Positions 26,640 through 37,887 of a stretch of 64,000 nucleotides of DNA are shown in pieces (position 1 is the first letter of the stretch; each line of letters starts with the position of its first letter). The position numbers were made by a program, and so were the translations under genes. The notes beneath the pieces are model-generated. The model was given only the letters and a program-made list of their open reading frames with translations, had not been told where the DNA came from and did no database searches. Origin of the DNA: Roseibium sp. MMSF_3412 (GTDB lineage Bacteria; Pseudomonadota; Alphaproteobacteria; Rhizobiales; Stappiaceae); NCBI RefSeq assembly GCF_030733265.1, contig NZ_JASHJI010000001.1, forward strand, positions 434,001 through 498,000. The letters run 5' to 3'.

Positions 26640-27458
26640 ATGACAAAGATCGTCCTGACATTTCTCGCTGCATTCCTGTGCACCCTCGCCACCGCCCGCG
26701 CCGCCATGACGGACTGGGTCGAGGTGCATGGCGGGGCCGTCCGGCTGATCTCCGAAGGCCCCCTGCAGGACGGACACTACCGGGCAGGTCTTGAATTCCT
26801 GATGGAACCGGGCTGGCACACCTACTGGCGGTACGCCGGTGAAGCCGGAATCCCACCCCAGATCAGCGTCACCAGTTCCCAAAATGTTGCGGACCTCGAC
26901 ATTCTTTATCCGGTCCCGGAGCGCTACAATGACGGGTTTTCGGAATCCATCGTCTATCACGACGGCATCGTTCTGCCTTTCCTGATAACGCCCGTCAGCG
27001 CGGCGGACCCGGCGCGCCTGGAAATCGAGGTCTTTTTCGGCATCTGCAAGGATATATGCGTTCCCGGCGAAGCCTCCCTGTCGCTCGACTTTCGTCCCGG
27101 TGAGCAAAACGACAAGCTTTCCGGCAAACTCGTTCAGCGCGATCTTGCGGCGGTGCCCGGTTCCGGGCCAGCGGATGGCCTTGAATTCAGGTCCGTGTCC
27201 TTCGACGGGGCCGACTACATCATGATCGAGGCGCAGGCCGCCGACGGTCGGGACATTGACCTGTTCGCGGCCGGCCCGGAGGGCTCCTACATCGGACTTC
27301 CGAAACTTGTGTCGCATGCTGACGGGATCGCGCTGTGGCGTCTTTCGACAAAGGGGTTGACGACAACCTCCGAGGACGAACAGCTTCGGCTCGTGCTGAC
27401 AGCGGACGGGTCGGGCATCGAGAAGTTGGAACGCATCATGCCCGAGTGGCTCAAATAA
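26640..27458 (+). CDS. DsbD N-terminal-like (thiol reductant) periplasmic protein
   Basis: About 272 residues. Signal peptide about 1-20 (L-A-T-A-R-A-A). The body matches the alpha domain of DsbD, with the redox pair in F-F-G-I-C-K-D-I-C-V-P. The membrane and thioredoxin parts of full DsbD are missing, so it likely works with a separate CcdA-type membrane protein. It may pass electrons to periplasmic partners such as cytochrome or oxidase assembly factors; that link is inference. ATG 26640 starts the signal peptide. Confidence 0.84.
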   Translation: MTKIVLTFLAAFLCTLATARAAMTDWVEVHGGAVRLISEGPLQDGHYRAGLEFLMEPGWHTYWRYAGEAGIPPQISVTSSQNVADLDILYPVPERYNDGFSESIVYHDGIVLPFLITPVSAADPARLEIEVFFGICKDICVPGEASLSLDFRPGEQNDKLSGKLVQRDLAAVPGSGPADGLEFRSVSFDGADYIMIEAQAADGRDIDLFAAGPEGSYIGLPKLVSHADGIALWRLSTKGLTTTSEDEQLRLVLTADGSGIEKLERIMPEWLK

Positions 27459-27580
27459 ACACCCGGACGGCGCCCATTTCAAACCTCATGAGCAAGTCTT
27501 CCCTCGACGTTTGACGGCGGACGCCCTATGTCTGCGACAACGATTTCTTCGTTCAGCCATCCAGCAAAGGGATAATCGAG

Positions 27581-28069
27581 ATGACAATCAAGGTTGGGGA
27601 TCGTCTACCGGACGCCACATTCAAGATCATGGGCAGCGACGGGCCCGGCGAGATGTCAGTTGCCGACCTGTCGGGCGGCAAGACACTCGTCCTGTTCGGA
27701 GTGCCCGGGGCATTCACTCCGACGTGTCACATGAACCACCTCCCCGGCTTCGTCGAACATGCGGAAACCCTGAAGAACAAGGGTGTCGACGCGATCGCCG
27801 TCCTGTCCGTCAACGACGTCTTCGTCATGGACGCCTGGGAAAAGGCGTCCAACACGGGTGGAAAGATCACCTTCCTGGCCGATACGGGCGCGGAGTTTGT
27901 CGAAGCGATCGGGCTCGGTCTCGGACCGGCGCCGATTTTCGGCCACCTTCGTTCCCAGCGGTTCGCCCTGATCGCAAAGGACGGCGAGGTTACATTCCTG
28001 GCTGTTGAAGACGCACCCGGTGAAGCCACGAAAACCGGCGCAGCCGCCATTCTCGAAGCGCTCGGCTAA
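27581..28069 (+). CDS. Peroxiredoxin (Prx5 type)
   Basis: 162 residues. The peroxidatic cysteine is Cys49 in V-P-G-A-F-T-P-T-C-H, the Prx5/AhpE-like signature, with the conserved Arg in R-S-Q-R-F-A-L. No resolving cysteine is seen, so it is probably reduced by glutathione/glutaredoxin. A GATAATCGAG region precedes the ATG. It converges with surf1, overlapping its end by 4 bases on the opposite strand. Confidence 0.93.
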   Translation: MTIKVGDRLPDATFKIMGSDGPGEMSVADLSGGKTLVLFGVPGAFTPTCHMNHLPGFVEHAETLKNKGVDAIAVLSVNDVFVMDAWEKASNTGGKITFLADTGAEFVEAIGLGLGPAPIFGHLRSQRFALIAKDGEVTFLAVEDAPGEATKTGAAAILEALG

Positions 28070-28824
28070 GCGCCGGAACTCTGCTTGCGCGGCCAGAGAA
28101 CACTGGCCGCGTAGGCAAGAAACACGCCCACGAGTGTCGCCGCGAGCCCAAACCAGGTCAGCGCGTATCCAAGATGATCATTCTTGAAGCGGACCAGGGT
28201 TTCGCCTGCCTGCGGCACCCCGGCCGCCGGTGTTGCAGCTGCATCCAGATCGACGCTGTACGGGGCGAGACTGCCAGGGTCCAGGCCCAGAACGTCCCCC
28301 ATGGCGCCGGTATCGCGTGCAAACCATAATCTGTCGGTCGCATTGGGCTCGGGTGTTGTCCAGTTCGGTTTTTCACTGAGCCGCAACAGTCCCGAGACCT
28401 GAACCCGGCCCGAAGGTGCGCCGAGCGCCTTTTGCCTGGGCTCGCCGTCAAGCTCCTGCGGCAGAAATCCGCGATTGACGAGGACCGTCCAGCCGTCCGT
28501 GGTCCTGAAAGGCGCATACACCATCAGGCCCGGGCCACCGAGCGGGCCAGCCGGATCGGACAGCGCCGTGTAATAAAAAGTGTTGCCCTCCAGGAACGCG
28601 CCTTCCAGAACGACATGCAGATAGTCGTCGCGCTCATCCAACGCTTGCCAGGTTGCAGGCCCGGGAGCGGGCAACGGTGCTTTCCCGATACCTTCCTCGA
28701 CCTGTGCGATCAGGCCGTTTTTCCATTCCAGGCGGTTGAGCTGCCAGAACCCGAGGTTCAAGAGAATCGCGAGGCCGACGGCTGCTGCGAGTGCAGGTAT
28801 CAGGAGTTTCTTAAATCCACCCAT
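28066..28824 (-). CDS. surf1: SURF1-family cytochrome oxidase assembly protein
   Basis: 252 residues with the SURF1 layout: one membrane helix at about 7-25, a large periplasmic domain with G-F-W-Q-L-x-R-L-x-W-K and V-L-V-N-R-G-F-L-P, and a second membrane helix near 220-240 after N-D-H-L-G-Y-A-L-T-W-F-G-L-A. It assists heme a insertion into subunit I of aa3 oxidase. It ends the cta cluster. Confidence 0.93.
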   Translation of the reverse strand: MGGFKKLLIPALAAAVGLAILLNLGFWQLNRLEWKNGLIAQVEEGIGKAPLPAPGPATWQALDERDDYLHVVLEGAFLEGNTFYYTALSDPAGPLGGPGLMVYAPFRTTDGWTVLVNRGFLPQELDGEPRQKALGAPSGRVQVSGLLRLSEKPNWTTPEPNATDRLWFARDTGAMGDVLGLDPGSLAPYSVDLDAAATPAAGVPQAGETLVRFKNDHLGYALTWFGLAATLVGVFLAYAASVLWPRKQSSGA

Positions 28825-28863
28825 GGGCAGGCCGTTTCTCTATGTTCAAGGGTCGCCGCATAA

Positions 28864-29253
28864 TCAGTCTTCGCCGTTTGTGTCCAACCTGCCTTCTTTG
28901 GCCTCGTGCCGGAACTGCAGCGCAATCATCAGCCCCTTCAAGGGACGCAACACGGATGCGGCGAGGATGACCGTAAGCGGCAGCCACAAAAGCAAATGAA
29001 GCCAGATGGGCGGTTGAAACGAAAGTTCGACAAAAAGCACCAGACCCACGATCACGAAGCCGACAAGCATGATCACAAAAACAGCCGGACCGTCACCGCT
29101 ATCCGCGAATGAATAGTCCAATCCGCAGGCGGCGCAGGATTGTTTGACGCTCAGAAAACCGTCGAACAGCCTGCCCTGTCCGCAGCGCGGGCATTTTCCG
29201 GACAGCCCTGCCGAAACCGGGTTCACGGACGGAAAGTGAGCTTTGTCTTCCAT
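28864..29253 (-). CDS. DUF983 family membrane protein
   Basis: 129 residues. An N-terminal zinc-ribbon-like segment C-P-R-C-G ... C-A-A-C-G-L-D-Y precedes two membrane helices (about 60-80 and 85-105). DUF983 proteins are conserved next to oxidase genes in alphaproteobacteria; their role in cofactor delivery or assembly is not established. It lies between ctaE and surf1, after a hairpin. Confidence 0.88.
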   Translation of the reverse strand: MEDKAHFPSVNPVSAGLSGKCPRCGQGRLFDGFLSVKQSCAACGLDYSFADSGDGPAVFVIMLVGFVIVGLVLFVELSFQPPIWLHLLLWLPLTVILAASVLRPLKGLMIALQFRHEAKEGRLDTNGED

Positions 29254-29279
29254 GATCCCTCTTTCGGCTCCTGAAGCAA

Positions 29280-29309
29280 AACGCCCGGGCTGTGCGCAGT
29301 CCGGGCGTT
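29280..29309 (-). terminator. Hairpin after ctaE
   Basis: AACGCCCGG (29280-29288) pairs with CCGGGCGTT (29301-29309), and on the minus strand it runs into TTTTGC. It separates the ctaE stop from DUF983-surf1 and may reduce their transcription. Confidence 0.68.
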
Positions 29310-29338
29310 TCCAATTCAGCAGGTTTAGGTTTACCGGC

Positions 29339-30217
29339 CTAGTGCGGTGCAGGTGTTCCAGCGCCCCAGATGTAGATGGCGACGAACAGGAACAGCCAGA
29401 CCACGTCGACGAAGTGCCAGTACCAGGCGGCAGCCTCGAAGCCGAAATGCTTCTCGACCGTGAACTGGCCGGCCAGCGCCCGCAGCAGACACACCAGCAG
29501 GAAGATTGTTCCCACGATCACGTGGAAGCCGTGGAAGCCGGTCGCCATGTAGAAGGTTGCGCCGTAGATGTTGCCATCGAATGTAAAGGCGGCATGGCCG
29601 TACTCGTATGCCTGAACGATCGTGAACAGGACACCGAGCAGAACGGTCAGAACCAATCCCCATTTCAGGCCTTCGCGGTCATTATGGAGAAGCGCATGGT
29701 GCGCCCAGGTCACCGTGGTGCCTGAGCACAGCAGGATCAGCGTGTTCAGGAGCGGCAGATGCCAGGGATCGAATGTCAGGATTCCGTCCGGCGGCCAGTG
29801 GCCGCCAGTTGCCTCAACGCGGCTGAACTGGATTGCCTCGCCGGCGAAGAGCGCCGCATCGAAATAGGCCCAGAACCATGCGACGAAGAACATCACTTCG
29901 GAGGCGATGAACAGCAGCATGCCGTAACGCAGGTGCAACGACACCACGCGTGTATGATGACCTTCCTGCGATTCCTTGATGGTATCGCTCCACCAGCCAT
30001 ACATGACGTAGAGGACCACCAGCAGGCCCACCGCGAAGAGCATCCAGCTGGTTCCGGCAAGGTTCATGCCGAACAGCGTGAAGTCGTTGCCTCCAGCCGC
30101 TTTCATCCAGGCGATTGCACCGATCGCCATGATGAACGCACCGACCGACCCGATGAACGGCCAAGGGCTCGGCTCCACCAGGTGGTAATCGTGGTTCTTG
30201 GTATGTGCCTCAGCCAT
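29339..30217 (-). CDS. ctaE: Cytochrome c oxidase subunit III
   Basis: About 292 residues, seven membrane helices. Typical segments are [12 protein letters not shown] at the N-terminus, F-F-x-A-W-F-W-A-Y-F, the T-W-A-H-H-A-L region and [14 protein letters not shown] 30217 with GGGGAG upstream is chosen over the ATG at 30232. Structural subunit of the aa3 oxidase; last of the core cta genes. Confidence 0.95.
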   Translation of the reverse strand: MAEAHTKNHDYHLVEPSPWPFIGSVGAFIMAIGAIAWMKAAGGNDFTLFGMNLAGTSWMLFAVGLLVVLYVMYGWWSDTIKESQEGHHTRVVSLHLRYGMLLFIASEVMFFVAWFWAYFDAALFAGEAIQFSRVEATGGHWPPDGILTFDPWHLPLLNTLILLCSGTTVTWAHHALLHNDREGLKWGLVLTVLLGVLFTIVQAYEYGHAAFTFDGNIYGATFYMATGFHGFHVIVGTIFLLVCLLRALAGQFTVEKHFGFEAAAWYWHFVDVVWLFLFVAIYIWGAGTPAPH

Positions 30218-30265
30218 CGGCAAGCTCCCCAAAGACAGTCATTTCATGCGCGCCTTGCGCAAATC

Positions 30266-30871
30266 TCACAATTTCGTTTCAGCACCGGGTGCTTCGACCC
30301 GCGCTGCAACAGGTTGTTCCGGTTCTTCTACCGGGAAGAACGTGTAGGACAAAGTGATTTCCTTCACGTGCTTCAATTCTGGATCCTTGTCCATCTCCGG
30401 ATCGACAAAGAACACAACAGGCATCTCGACGGTTTCGCCGACTTCCAGCGGTTGTTCCGTAAAGCAGAAACAGTCCAGCTTGTTGAAATAGGCACCGGCA
30501 GCCGGCGGCCAGACATTGAAGGTCGAGGTGCCGACCGTGGTCTTGTCGCCAACATTGGTAGCCACATAGGCAAGCTGCGCACTCTCGCCCATTTTCAGGG
30601 TAACGGAACGCTGCTCGGGTTTGAATTTCCAGGGCAGCTGGTTGACGTTGCCGTCAAAACGTACCGTGATGGCGCGGTCGATCACCATGTCGCTTTCGCT
30701 CTCGGCGATCTGCGGCGTTCCACCGAATCCGGTCACCCGGCAGAAAAGATCGTAAAGCGGCACTGCCGCGTAGGAAGCTCCGATCATCAGGCCGAACATG
30801 CCCGCACAGGCATATGCCACCTTGCGGTTGCTTCTAGCCATTCCTTCGTTTCTGTCCTGATCGTTGCTCAC
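30266..30871 (-). CDS. ctaG: Cytochrome c oxidase assembly protein CtaG/Cox11
   Basis: About 201 residues. A single N-terminal membrane helix is followed by the periplasmic copper-binding domain. The copper ligands are in N-K-L-D-C-F-C-F-T-E-Q, and V-P-L-Y-D-L-F-C-R-V-T-G-F-G-G-T after the helix is the Cox11 signature. It delivers copper to the CuB site of CtaD. The start is a GTG with AGGGAA upstream, 10 bases after the coxF stop. Confidence 0.94.
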   Translation of the reverse strand: MSNDQDRNEGMARSNRKVAYACAGMFGLMIGASYAAVPLYDLFCRVTGFGGTPQIAESESDMVIDRAITVRFDGNVNQLPWKFKPEQRSVTLKMGESAQLAYVATNVGDKTTVGTSTFNVWPPAAGAYFNKLDCFCFTEQPLEVGETVEMPVVFFVDPEMDKDPELKHVKEITLSYTFFPVEEPEQPVAARVEAPGAETKL

Positions 30872-30881
30872 GCGCTGTTCC

Positions 30882-31046
30882 CTAAAGAGCCCTGTCCATG
30901 ACACTTGGTCCCAACTTCACGATGGTGACCACGTAAAACAAAACCACGAGCGCCAGAAGCGCCAACGCGATCGCAATCGAGCGCGACCTGCGCTTTTTCT
31001 GCTGTTCTTCCGTCAGCCGGATCCCCTGATCGTCCTGCGCCATCAT
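30882..31046 (-). CDS. coxF: CoxF-like small membrane protein
   Basis: 54 residues: a charged head with [15 protein letters not shown], then one membrane helix ([14 protein letters not shown]). This matches the small gene found between ctaB and ctaG in alphaproteobacterial oxidase operons. It begins 1 base after the ctaB stop. Its role in oxidase assembly is assumed from position. Longer frames overlap ctaB and are not real. Confidence 0.82.
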   Translation of the reverse strand: MMAQDDQGIRLTEEQQKKRRSRSIAIALALLALVVLFYVVTIVKLGPSVMDRAL

Positions 31047-31047
31047 C

Positions 31048-31983
31048 CTAGACCCCCGCAACCAGGCTCTCGCCCAGCAACAGGGCGAACAGCATGAAGA
31101 GGTAGAAGATGGAGAATTTGAACAGGCGCACACAGGCCTGCCGCGCGATGTCACCGTCCCGCTTGCGCCAGACATCGGCTGCGAGCGCTACAAACACCGC
31201 GCCGAGCAGCGCGGACGCGACACCGTATACCGGGCTGGCATAGCCAAGCAGGTAGGGAGCAACACCGATCGGTGCCAAAAGCACGGAATAGATGAGGATC
31301 TGATGCCGTGTGTTGGTTTCGCCCGCCACGACCGGAAGCATCGGCACCCCTGCCGACCGGTAGTCGCCGCTCTTGAACAGCGCCAGGGCCCAGAAATGCG
31401 GCGGCGTCCACATGAAGATGATCAGGAAAAGAACGAAGCTTTCGAGGCTGACGCTGCCGGTTACGGACGCCCATCCGATCATCGGAGGGAATGCCCCCGC
31501 AGCGCCGCCGATGACAATGTTCTGTGGCGTCGAGCGCTTCAGCCACATCGTGTAGACGACGACATAGAAGAAAATGGTAAAGGCGAGGAACGCTCCGGCA
31601 AACCAGTTGACCAGCAGCCCGAGCGTGACAACGGAGCCGATCGACAATGTCATGCCGAACGCAAACGCCTCCTCGCGGGAGATCTTGCCGGCAGGTATCG
31701 GTCGCTTCTGCGTCCGCGACATGATTTGGTCGATATCGGCGTCGTACCACATGTTCAGAGCACCGGACGCGCCGGCGCCGATGGCAATGCACAGGATCGC
31801 AACAGCGCCCAGGATCGGGTGAACGGACCCCGGCGCGAGCATCAGGCCGACAAACGCCGTGAAGATCACCAGCGACATGACGCGCGGCTTCAGAAGCGCG
31901 ACGTAGTCACCCACGGATCCCATGCCGCCATCCCAGGCGGTGGTGTCCTGACCCATTGTATCGTGGCGCTCAACGAGCGACAT
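31048..31983 (-). CDS. ctaB: Protoheme IX farnesyltransferase
   Basis: About 311 residues, UbiA superfamily with eight or nine membrane helices. The prenyl-diphosphate motif [15 protein letters not shown] and the second loop with [10 protein letters not shown] are intact. It makes heme O for the aa3 oxidase. ATG 31983 follows GAAGGG. Downstream of ctaD, separated by a stable hairpin. Confidence 0.95.
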   Translation of the reverse strand: MSLVERHDTMGQDTTAWDGGMGSVGDYVALLKPRVMSLVIFTAFVGLMLAPGSVHPILGAVAILCIAIGAGASGALNMWYDADIDQIMSRTQKRPIPAGKISREEAFAFGMTLSIGSVVTLGLLVNWFAGAFLAFTIFFYVVVYTMWLKRSTPQNIVIGGAAGAFPPMIGWASVTGSVSLESFVLFLIIFMWTPPHFWALALFKSGDYRSAGVPMLPVVAGETNTRHQILIYSVLLAPIGVAPYLLGYASPVYGVASALLGAVFVALAADVWRKRDGDIARQACVRLFKFSIFYLFMLFALLLGESLVAGV

Positions 31984-32066
31984 GCGCAAGCCCTTCACAT
32001 TTCTTACCGGTGCCGCCGAGTGCTCCGGCGGTGCGGACGTTCCGTCCTGACAGTCTTTCAAAGGAG

Positions 32067-32093
32067 CACCGCGCTGACTGCCAGCGCGGTGCC
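32067..32093 (-). terminator. Hairpin between ctaD and ctaB
   Basis: Perfect 11-bp stem GCACCGCGCTG (32067-32077) / CAGCGCGGTGC (32083-32093) with a 5-base loop. There is no strong U-run on either strand, so it more likely protects the ctaD mRNA end or tunes ctaB expression than terminates fully. Confidence 0.5.
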
Positions 32094-32127
32094 GATTTCC
32101 GATCCGGAGCAAACGCTCCGGACGCCG

Positions 32128-33780
<1,653 letters not shown>

Positions 33781-33799
33781 TCAACCGATGACCGCCGCG

Positions 33800-34747
33800 T
33801 CAATTCGCGGCGACGGAGATGTCGTCACGCTTGCCTTCAGCAAGCTTCTTTTCTTCGTTGATGGATGCCATCAGCTGCTTGTTGGCCGCTTCGAGGTCGT
33901 CCTGCGCAGCGGCGGCCCATGCCTGATACTGCTCCTTGGAAACAACCCTGATCACGATGGGCATGAACGCGTGGTTGACGCCGCAGAGTTCGGAACACTG
34001 GCCGTAGTAGACGCCCTCGGTGCGGGCACGGAACCAGGTTTCGTTCAAACGCCCCGGGATCGCATCGATCTTGAGGCCCATGGAGGGCATCGCGAAGCCG
34101 TGGATAACATCTTCCGCCGTCACCTGAACGCGGACCGTCGTATCGACCGGAACGACCATTTCAGTGTCGGCAGCAAGAAGGCGCGGCACTTCGGCGAGGG
34201 TGACGCCGCGCTCGGCAGCGACAGCTTCCCGGTCCTTCAGTGTCTGTTCCGCGTCGGTCGGATTGCCGATCATGTAACTGTCGAAGTAGAGGTCGCCCAT
34301 GCCTTCGTCGGTGTATTCGTAGCCCCAGTACCACTTGTAACCGATCGCCTTGACGGTCATTTCGTACTCGGGAATATCAAGCTGCTTGTAGAGCAGCCGG
34401 AAAGACGGGATCGCAATCACCACCAGGATCAGGATCGGGATCACGGTCCAGGCCACCTCGATCATGGTGTTGTGCGACGTGCGCGACGGCACCGGATTGG
34501 CCTTGGCGCTGTATTTCACGATACAGATCACCAGCAGGGCCAGCACGAAAAGCGTGATCACCGTAATGATCACGAGCGTGAAGGTGTTGAACCAGGTGAT
34601 GTCGTCCATCACTCCGGAAACCGACTCCTGGAAACCCAGCTGCCAGTTGCTCATTCCGGATTCTGCTGCCAGGGCCGCAGTGGACACCCCTGCAAATGTC
34701 GCCGCCATACCGGCCATTGTCATGAGACGCTTGAAGATCGACTTCAC
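33800..34747 (-). CDS. ctaC: Cytochrome c oxidase subunit II
   Basis: About 315 residues. Signal peptide about 1-28, two membrane helices (about 50-70 and 95-115), then the cupredoxin domain. The CuA site is C-S-E-L-C-G-V-N-H-A-F-M, and the aromatic patch is W-Y-W-G-Y-E-Y. GTG 34747 follows GGGAAGGGAG; a longer frame to 34930 has no ribosome site. A ~60-residue insertion with D-A-E-Q-T-L-K-D-R-E precedes the CuA part. First gene of the oxidase operon. Confidence 0.95.
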   Translation of the reverse strand: MKSIFKRLMTMAGMAATFAGVSTAALAAESGMSNWQLGFQESVSGVMDDITWFNTFTLVIITVITLFVLALLVICIVKYSAKANPVPSRTSHNTMIEVAWTVIPILILVVIAIPSFRLLYKQLDIPEYEMTVKAIGYKWYWGYEYTDEGMGDLYFDSYMIGNPTDAEQTLKDREAVAAERGVTLAEVPRLLAADTEMVVPVDTTVRVQVTAEDVIHGFAMPSMGLKIDAIPGRLNETWFRARTEGVYYGQCSELCGVNHAFMPIVIRVVSKEQYQAWAAAAQDDLEAANKQLMASINEEKKLAEGKRDDISVAAN

Positions 34748-35259
34748 GTCCGCGCTCCCTTCCCTCAGCCGCAGCTTTGCGGCGCATGCATACATTCCGA
34801 ACCCGCGTTTTGGTCCAATCCGGTCGGGCAGTAAAGGGCTTGGCGCAACTTCGCAAGCCTGAATCTGCCTGACCCCTTCATGGAACCACGTCACCCGAAC
34901 GCCGGAACTATAACCATAAACACCTATCAAGGGCGATGGTTACTGTTTGCCAGAGCGGCGATCTGCCGCATCACACAAGCAACACCCTCGTGCCGCACAA
35001 AAAACACAAGAAACGCCACGCTGCAACGGAATTTCCCACTTTTCACACCCGCGTGGCCGCACCATCGTCTTGAGACATATCAAGGACACGCTGATTTTTG
35101 ACAAAAATTGCCGGTAAACGCCTGCCCTGCCCGCGTGAGACTGGAATCGCGCGCCATCATGCGGCAATGTCTGGCCGGGCCCAAACATGATTCGCCCGGC
35201 ATCCTGAAATTTGTCAGTGTGCCGCAGCGGAATCTGACAAAGATTGACCGGAGGATTTC
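34748..35259. other. Divergent intergenic region upstream of ctaC
   Basis: About 510 bases with no gene I can support. It must hold the ctaC promoter (minus) and the IalB promoter (plus). Imperfect inverted repeats around 35160-35225 (GCGGCA...TGCCGC with inner GCCGGGC/GCCCGGC) suggest RNA or DNA structure, but I recognise no known RNA family. Confidence 0.5.
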
Positions 35260-35820
35260 TTGTCGACACACACAAAGCCGCCCTCGCTCCCGCGCCGCGA
35301 CCGGAATACCGGCAAGCGTTTTTCAGCGTTTGGTCTCGTTGTGGCCCTCGTTTTCGGCGGCCTGGTTCAGGGAACCGCGACCGCAAATGCCCAGGGAGAG
35401 GTTCGTTCCTCGCACGGTGACTGGCAGATGCGGTGCGACACGCCTCCTGGAGCCTCCAGCGAGCAATGTGCACTCATTCAGAACGTGACGGCTTCGGACC
35501 GCGAGAATGTCGGACTTTCGGTCATCGTTCTGAAAACCGCCGACAAACAGGCGAGGATCCTCCGCGTTCTGGCCCCTCTCGGCGTGTTGCTGCCATCCGG
35601 CCTCGGGCTGCGGGTCGACAACGCGGATATCGGGCGCGCCGGGTTTGTGCGCTGCCTGCCGAACGGCTGCATTGCCGAAGTCATACTGGAAGACGAGTTG
35701 CTGACGAAGCTCAAGGCCGGAGCGCAAGCGACTTTCATCATCTTCCAGACGCCTGAAGAAGGCATCGGCATACCGATATCGCTCAACGGATTTTCAGACG
35801 GTTTCGACACCCTGCCTTGA
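35260..35820 (+). CDS. Invasion-associated locus B family protein
   Basis: 186 residues. A hydrophobic signal segment (about 22-45) ends in A-N-A-Q-G, followed by the IalB domain with H-G-D-W-Q-M-R-C-D and the paired cysteines C-L-P-N-G-C-I-A-E-V. This periplasmic family is named after a Bartonella factor, but it is widespread in free-living Rhizobiales. It starts at TTG 35260 with GGAGGA upstream. A homologue next to the cox operon is common in this order. Confidence 0.85.
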   Translation: MSTHTKPPSLPRRDRNTGKRFSAFGLVVALVFGGLVQGTATANAQGEVRSSHGDWQMRCDTPPGASSEQCALIQNVTASDRENVGLSVIVLKTADKQARILRVLAPLGVLLPSGLGLRVDNADIGRAGFVRCLPNGCIAEVILEDELLTKLKAGAQATFIIFQTPEEGIGIPISLNGFSDGFDTLP

Positions 35821-35855
35821 GGCCTTCGGCTGTGAGCGGGCATTGACGCCGCGTG

Positions 35856-37658
35856 TCAGGCGGTTTCGTTCTGCTCCGCAGGCGCGTCGTGCTTGTCGCC
35901 GGCGCGTCTTCGCGGGGTCACCTTGTGAAGCCGGTCCGCACCGGCGAACATCCCCTCCTGCATCTGCACCGCAAGGCGTTCCTGATCCCTGGCGCGCACA
36001 TCCTCCTCGATCTGATCGATCCGGTCGAGCGGTGTACCGAGCGCTTCAAGCGCCGCGCGTCCGAAGACAACGCTTGATTCGAATGTCTCTCGGATCTGAT
36101 AGTCGACACCCCGCCTTGTGAGATCCAGAACATGCGCCCGGTCGGTGGCGCGGCAGAAGATCAGGGCGTCGGGGAAGCCGTCGCGGATCTCGTCGATGGC
36201 CCTGGCCATGATCTTGTCGTTTTCGATGCACATGGCGACAAGGGCCGCCTTTCCCGCGCCGGCAGCGGCAAGCACGTCTGCGCGCGTCGCGTCGCCGTAA
36301 TAGACCTTGTAGCCCTGCTTGCGCGCGTAATCGATACGGTCGGGCCGATTGTCGATGGCGGTGATTTCCAGACCCTCGGAGGTCAGGATCTGCGCGACAA
36401 CCATTCCGAACCGGCCGAAACCGATCACGAGAACAGTCGGAGCCGCCTCTTCAAAGGTTTCGATGGACGGGTTTTCGACGCCCCGCGCCTTGGCCCGTGC
36501 TGCAAGGCGATCAAGCGCCAGGCAGGCGAGCGGCGTCAGCAGCATCGTCAGGATGACAATGGCGTTCAGAAGGTTGGCGGTCTGATAGTTCAGCAGACTG
36601 TTGCTGACGGCCGCCGTGAACAGCACGAATGCGAACTCACCACCCTGCGGCAGCGTCACGGCGATGCGCATTGCGTCCGAATTCGATGACCCCGTGCCTC
36701 TGGACAGGCCCCAGAGAAACAGGCCCTTGAGCCCCATGACCACCGCAACACCGGCCGCGACGATGAGCCAGTTCCCGATCACGAGCGAAAAGTCGAGCGA
36801 CATGCCGACAGCAACAAAAAACAGGCCCATCAGGAGCGAACGGAACGGTTCGATATCCGCTTCGAGCGTGTGTCTGAAGCTTGATTCCGCCAGCAGCACA
36901 CCCGCCAGAAAGGCACCCAGCGCCATCGACAGCCCCACCGAATGCATGATCCCGGCGCTGCCAAGCGCCACCAGCAGGGCTGCCGTAAGCATGACCTCCC
37001 GCGCCCGGCTGGCGGCCAGAAACAGAAAAATCGGGGATATGAGATAGCGGCCGGTCAGGATCACCGCGGCGACGGCTCCCAGAACGATCAGAACTTCCGT
37101 CACGATCTCCGTGGCCGTGGACGGGCCTTCGCCCGGTGCCAGGATCGCGACCATCGCCAGAAGCGGCACGATGGCGATGTCCTGTAGCAGCAGGATACCG
37201 AAGGCACGCTGGCCGTAGGGCGACGACAATTGTCCGCGTTCCTGAAGGATCTGAAGGGCAAAGGCGGTTGACGACAAGGCAAGGCCGAACCCGGCGACAA
37301 AGGCGGTTGAGAACGGCATCCCGACCAGTCTGGCGACCGCGAACAGGCATGCCCCGGTCAGGACCACCTGTGCGGTTCCCAGTCCGAAAATGTCCCGCTT
37401 CATGCGCCAGAGCTTTCGGGGATCGAGTTCCAGACCGATCACGAACAGGAGCAGCACAACGCCCAGCTCGGCGACATGAAGGACATCCTCGCCCGAGCCG
37501 AGTAGTTGCAGGCCGTGGGGACCGATCGCCGCACCGGCAGCCAGGTAGCCGACGACAGAGCCAAGGCCGAGCCGTTTGGCAATCGGCACGGCGGCGCAGG
37601 TGGCTGCCAGAAACACGATCGCTTCAGCAAAAAACGGAGGTGCGCCCTCTGTTGCCAT
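35856..37658 (-). CDS. Monovalent cation:proton antiporter (CPA2, KefB/C-like)
   Basis: 600 residues. Twelve or so membrane helices to about 390 form the Na+/H+ exchanger domain (G-Y-L-A-A-G-A-A-I-G-P, F-G-L-A-L-S-S-T-A). A TrkA-N/RCK domain follows with V-L-V-I-G-F-G-R-F-G-M-V-V and D-N-R-P-D. It likely exports K+ in exchange for H+ under electrophile or osmotic stress. No ancillary KefF/G gene is adjacent. It lies 230 bases downstream of the HAD gene on the same strand. Confidence 0.92.
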   Translation of the reverse strand: MATEGAPPFFAEAIVFLAATCAAVPIAKRLGLGSVVGYLAAGAAIGPHGLQLLGSGEDVLHVAELGVVLLLFVIGLELDPRKLWRMKRDIFGLGTAQVVLTGACLFAVARLVGMPFSTAFVAGFGLALSSTAFALQILQERGQLSSPYGQRAFGILLLQDIAIVPLLAMVAILAPGEGPSTATEIVTEVLIVLGAVAAVILTGRYLISPIFLFLAASRAREVMLTAALLVALGSAGIMHSVGLSMALGAFLAGVLLAESSFRHTLEADIEPFRSLLMGLFFVAVGMSLDFSLVIGNWLIVAAGVAVVMGLKGLFLWGLSRGTGSSNSDAMRIAVTLPQGGEFAFVLFTAAVSNSLLNYQTANLLNAIVILTMLLTPLACLALDRLAARAKARGVENPSIETFEEAAPTVLVIGFGRFGMVVAQILTSEGLEITAIDNRPDRIDYARKQGYKVYYGDATRADVLAAAGAGKAALVAMCIENDKIMARAIDEIRDGFPDALIFCRATDRAHVLDLTRRGVDYQIRETFESSVVFGRAALEALGTPLDRIDQIEEDVRARDQERLAVQMQEGMFAGADRLHKVTPRRRAGDKHDAPAEQNETA

Positions 37659-37887
37659 CCCTACTCCTTACATCGCCCCGGCGTAGACCCCTTGTTCCCC
37701 GTCGATCAAATCAGGATTTGATTAGATTTTAGCTAAGATAGAGCAATCAGCTTTGACAAATATTAAAGTTATCGGCCTGGTTGTGCTGATTTTGCAGGCA
37801 ATCGGCCGGTTCCGCGTTGTTGCGATGAAAGCCCGCCGTCCGCGGCTTTCACGACGCGGGAGTGCCGGTGCAGCAATTTGCGCGGTT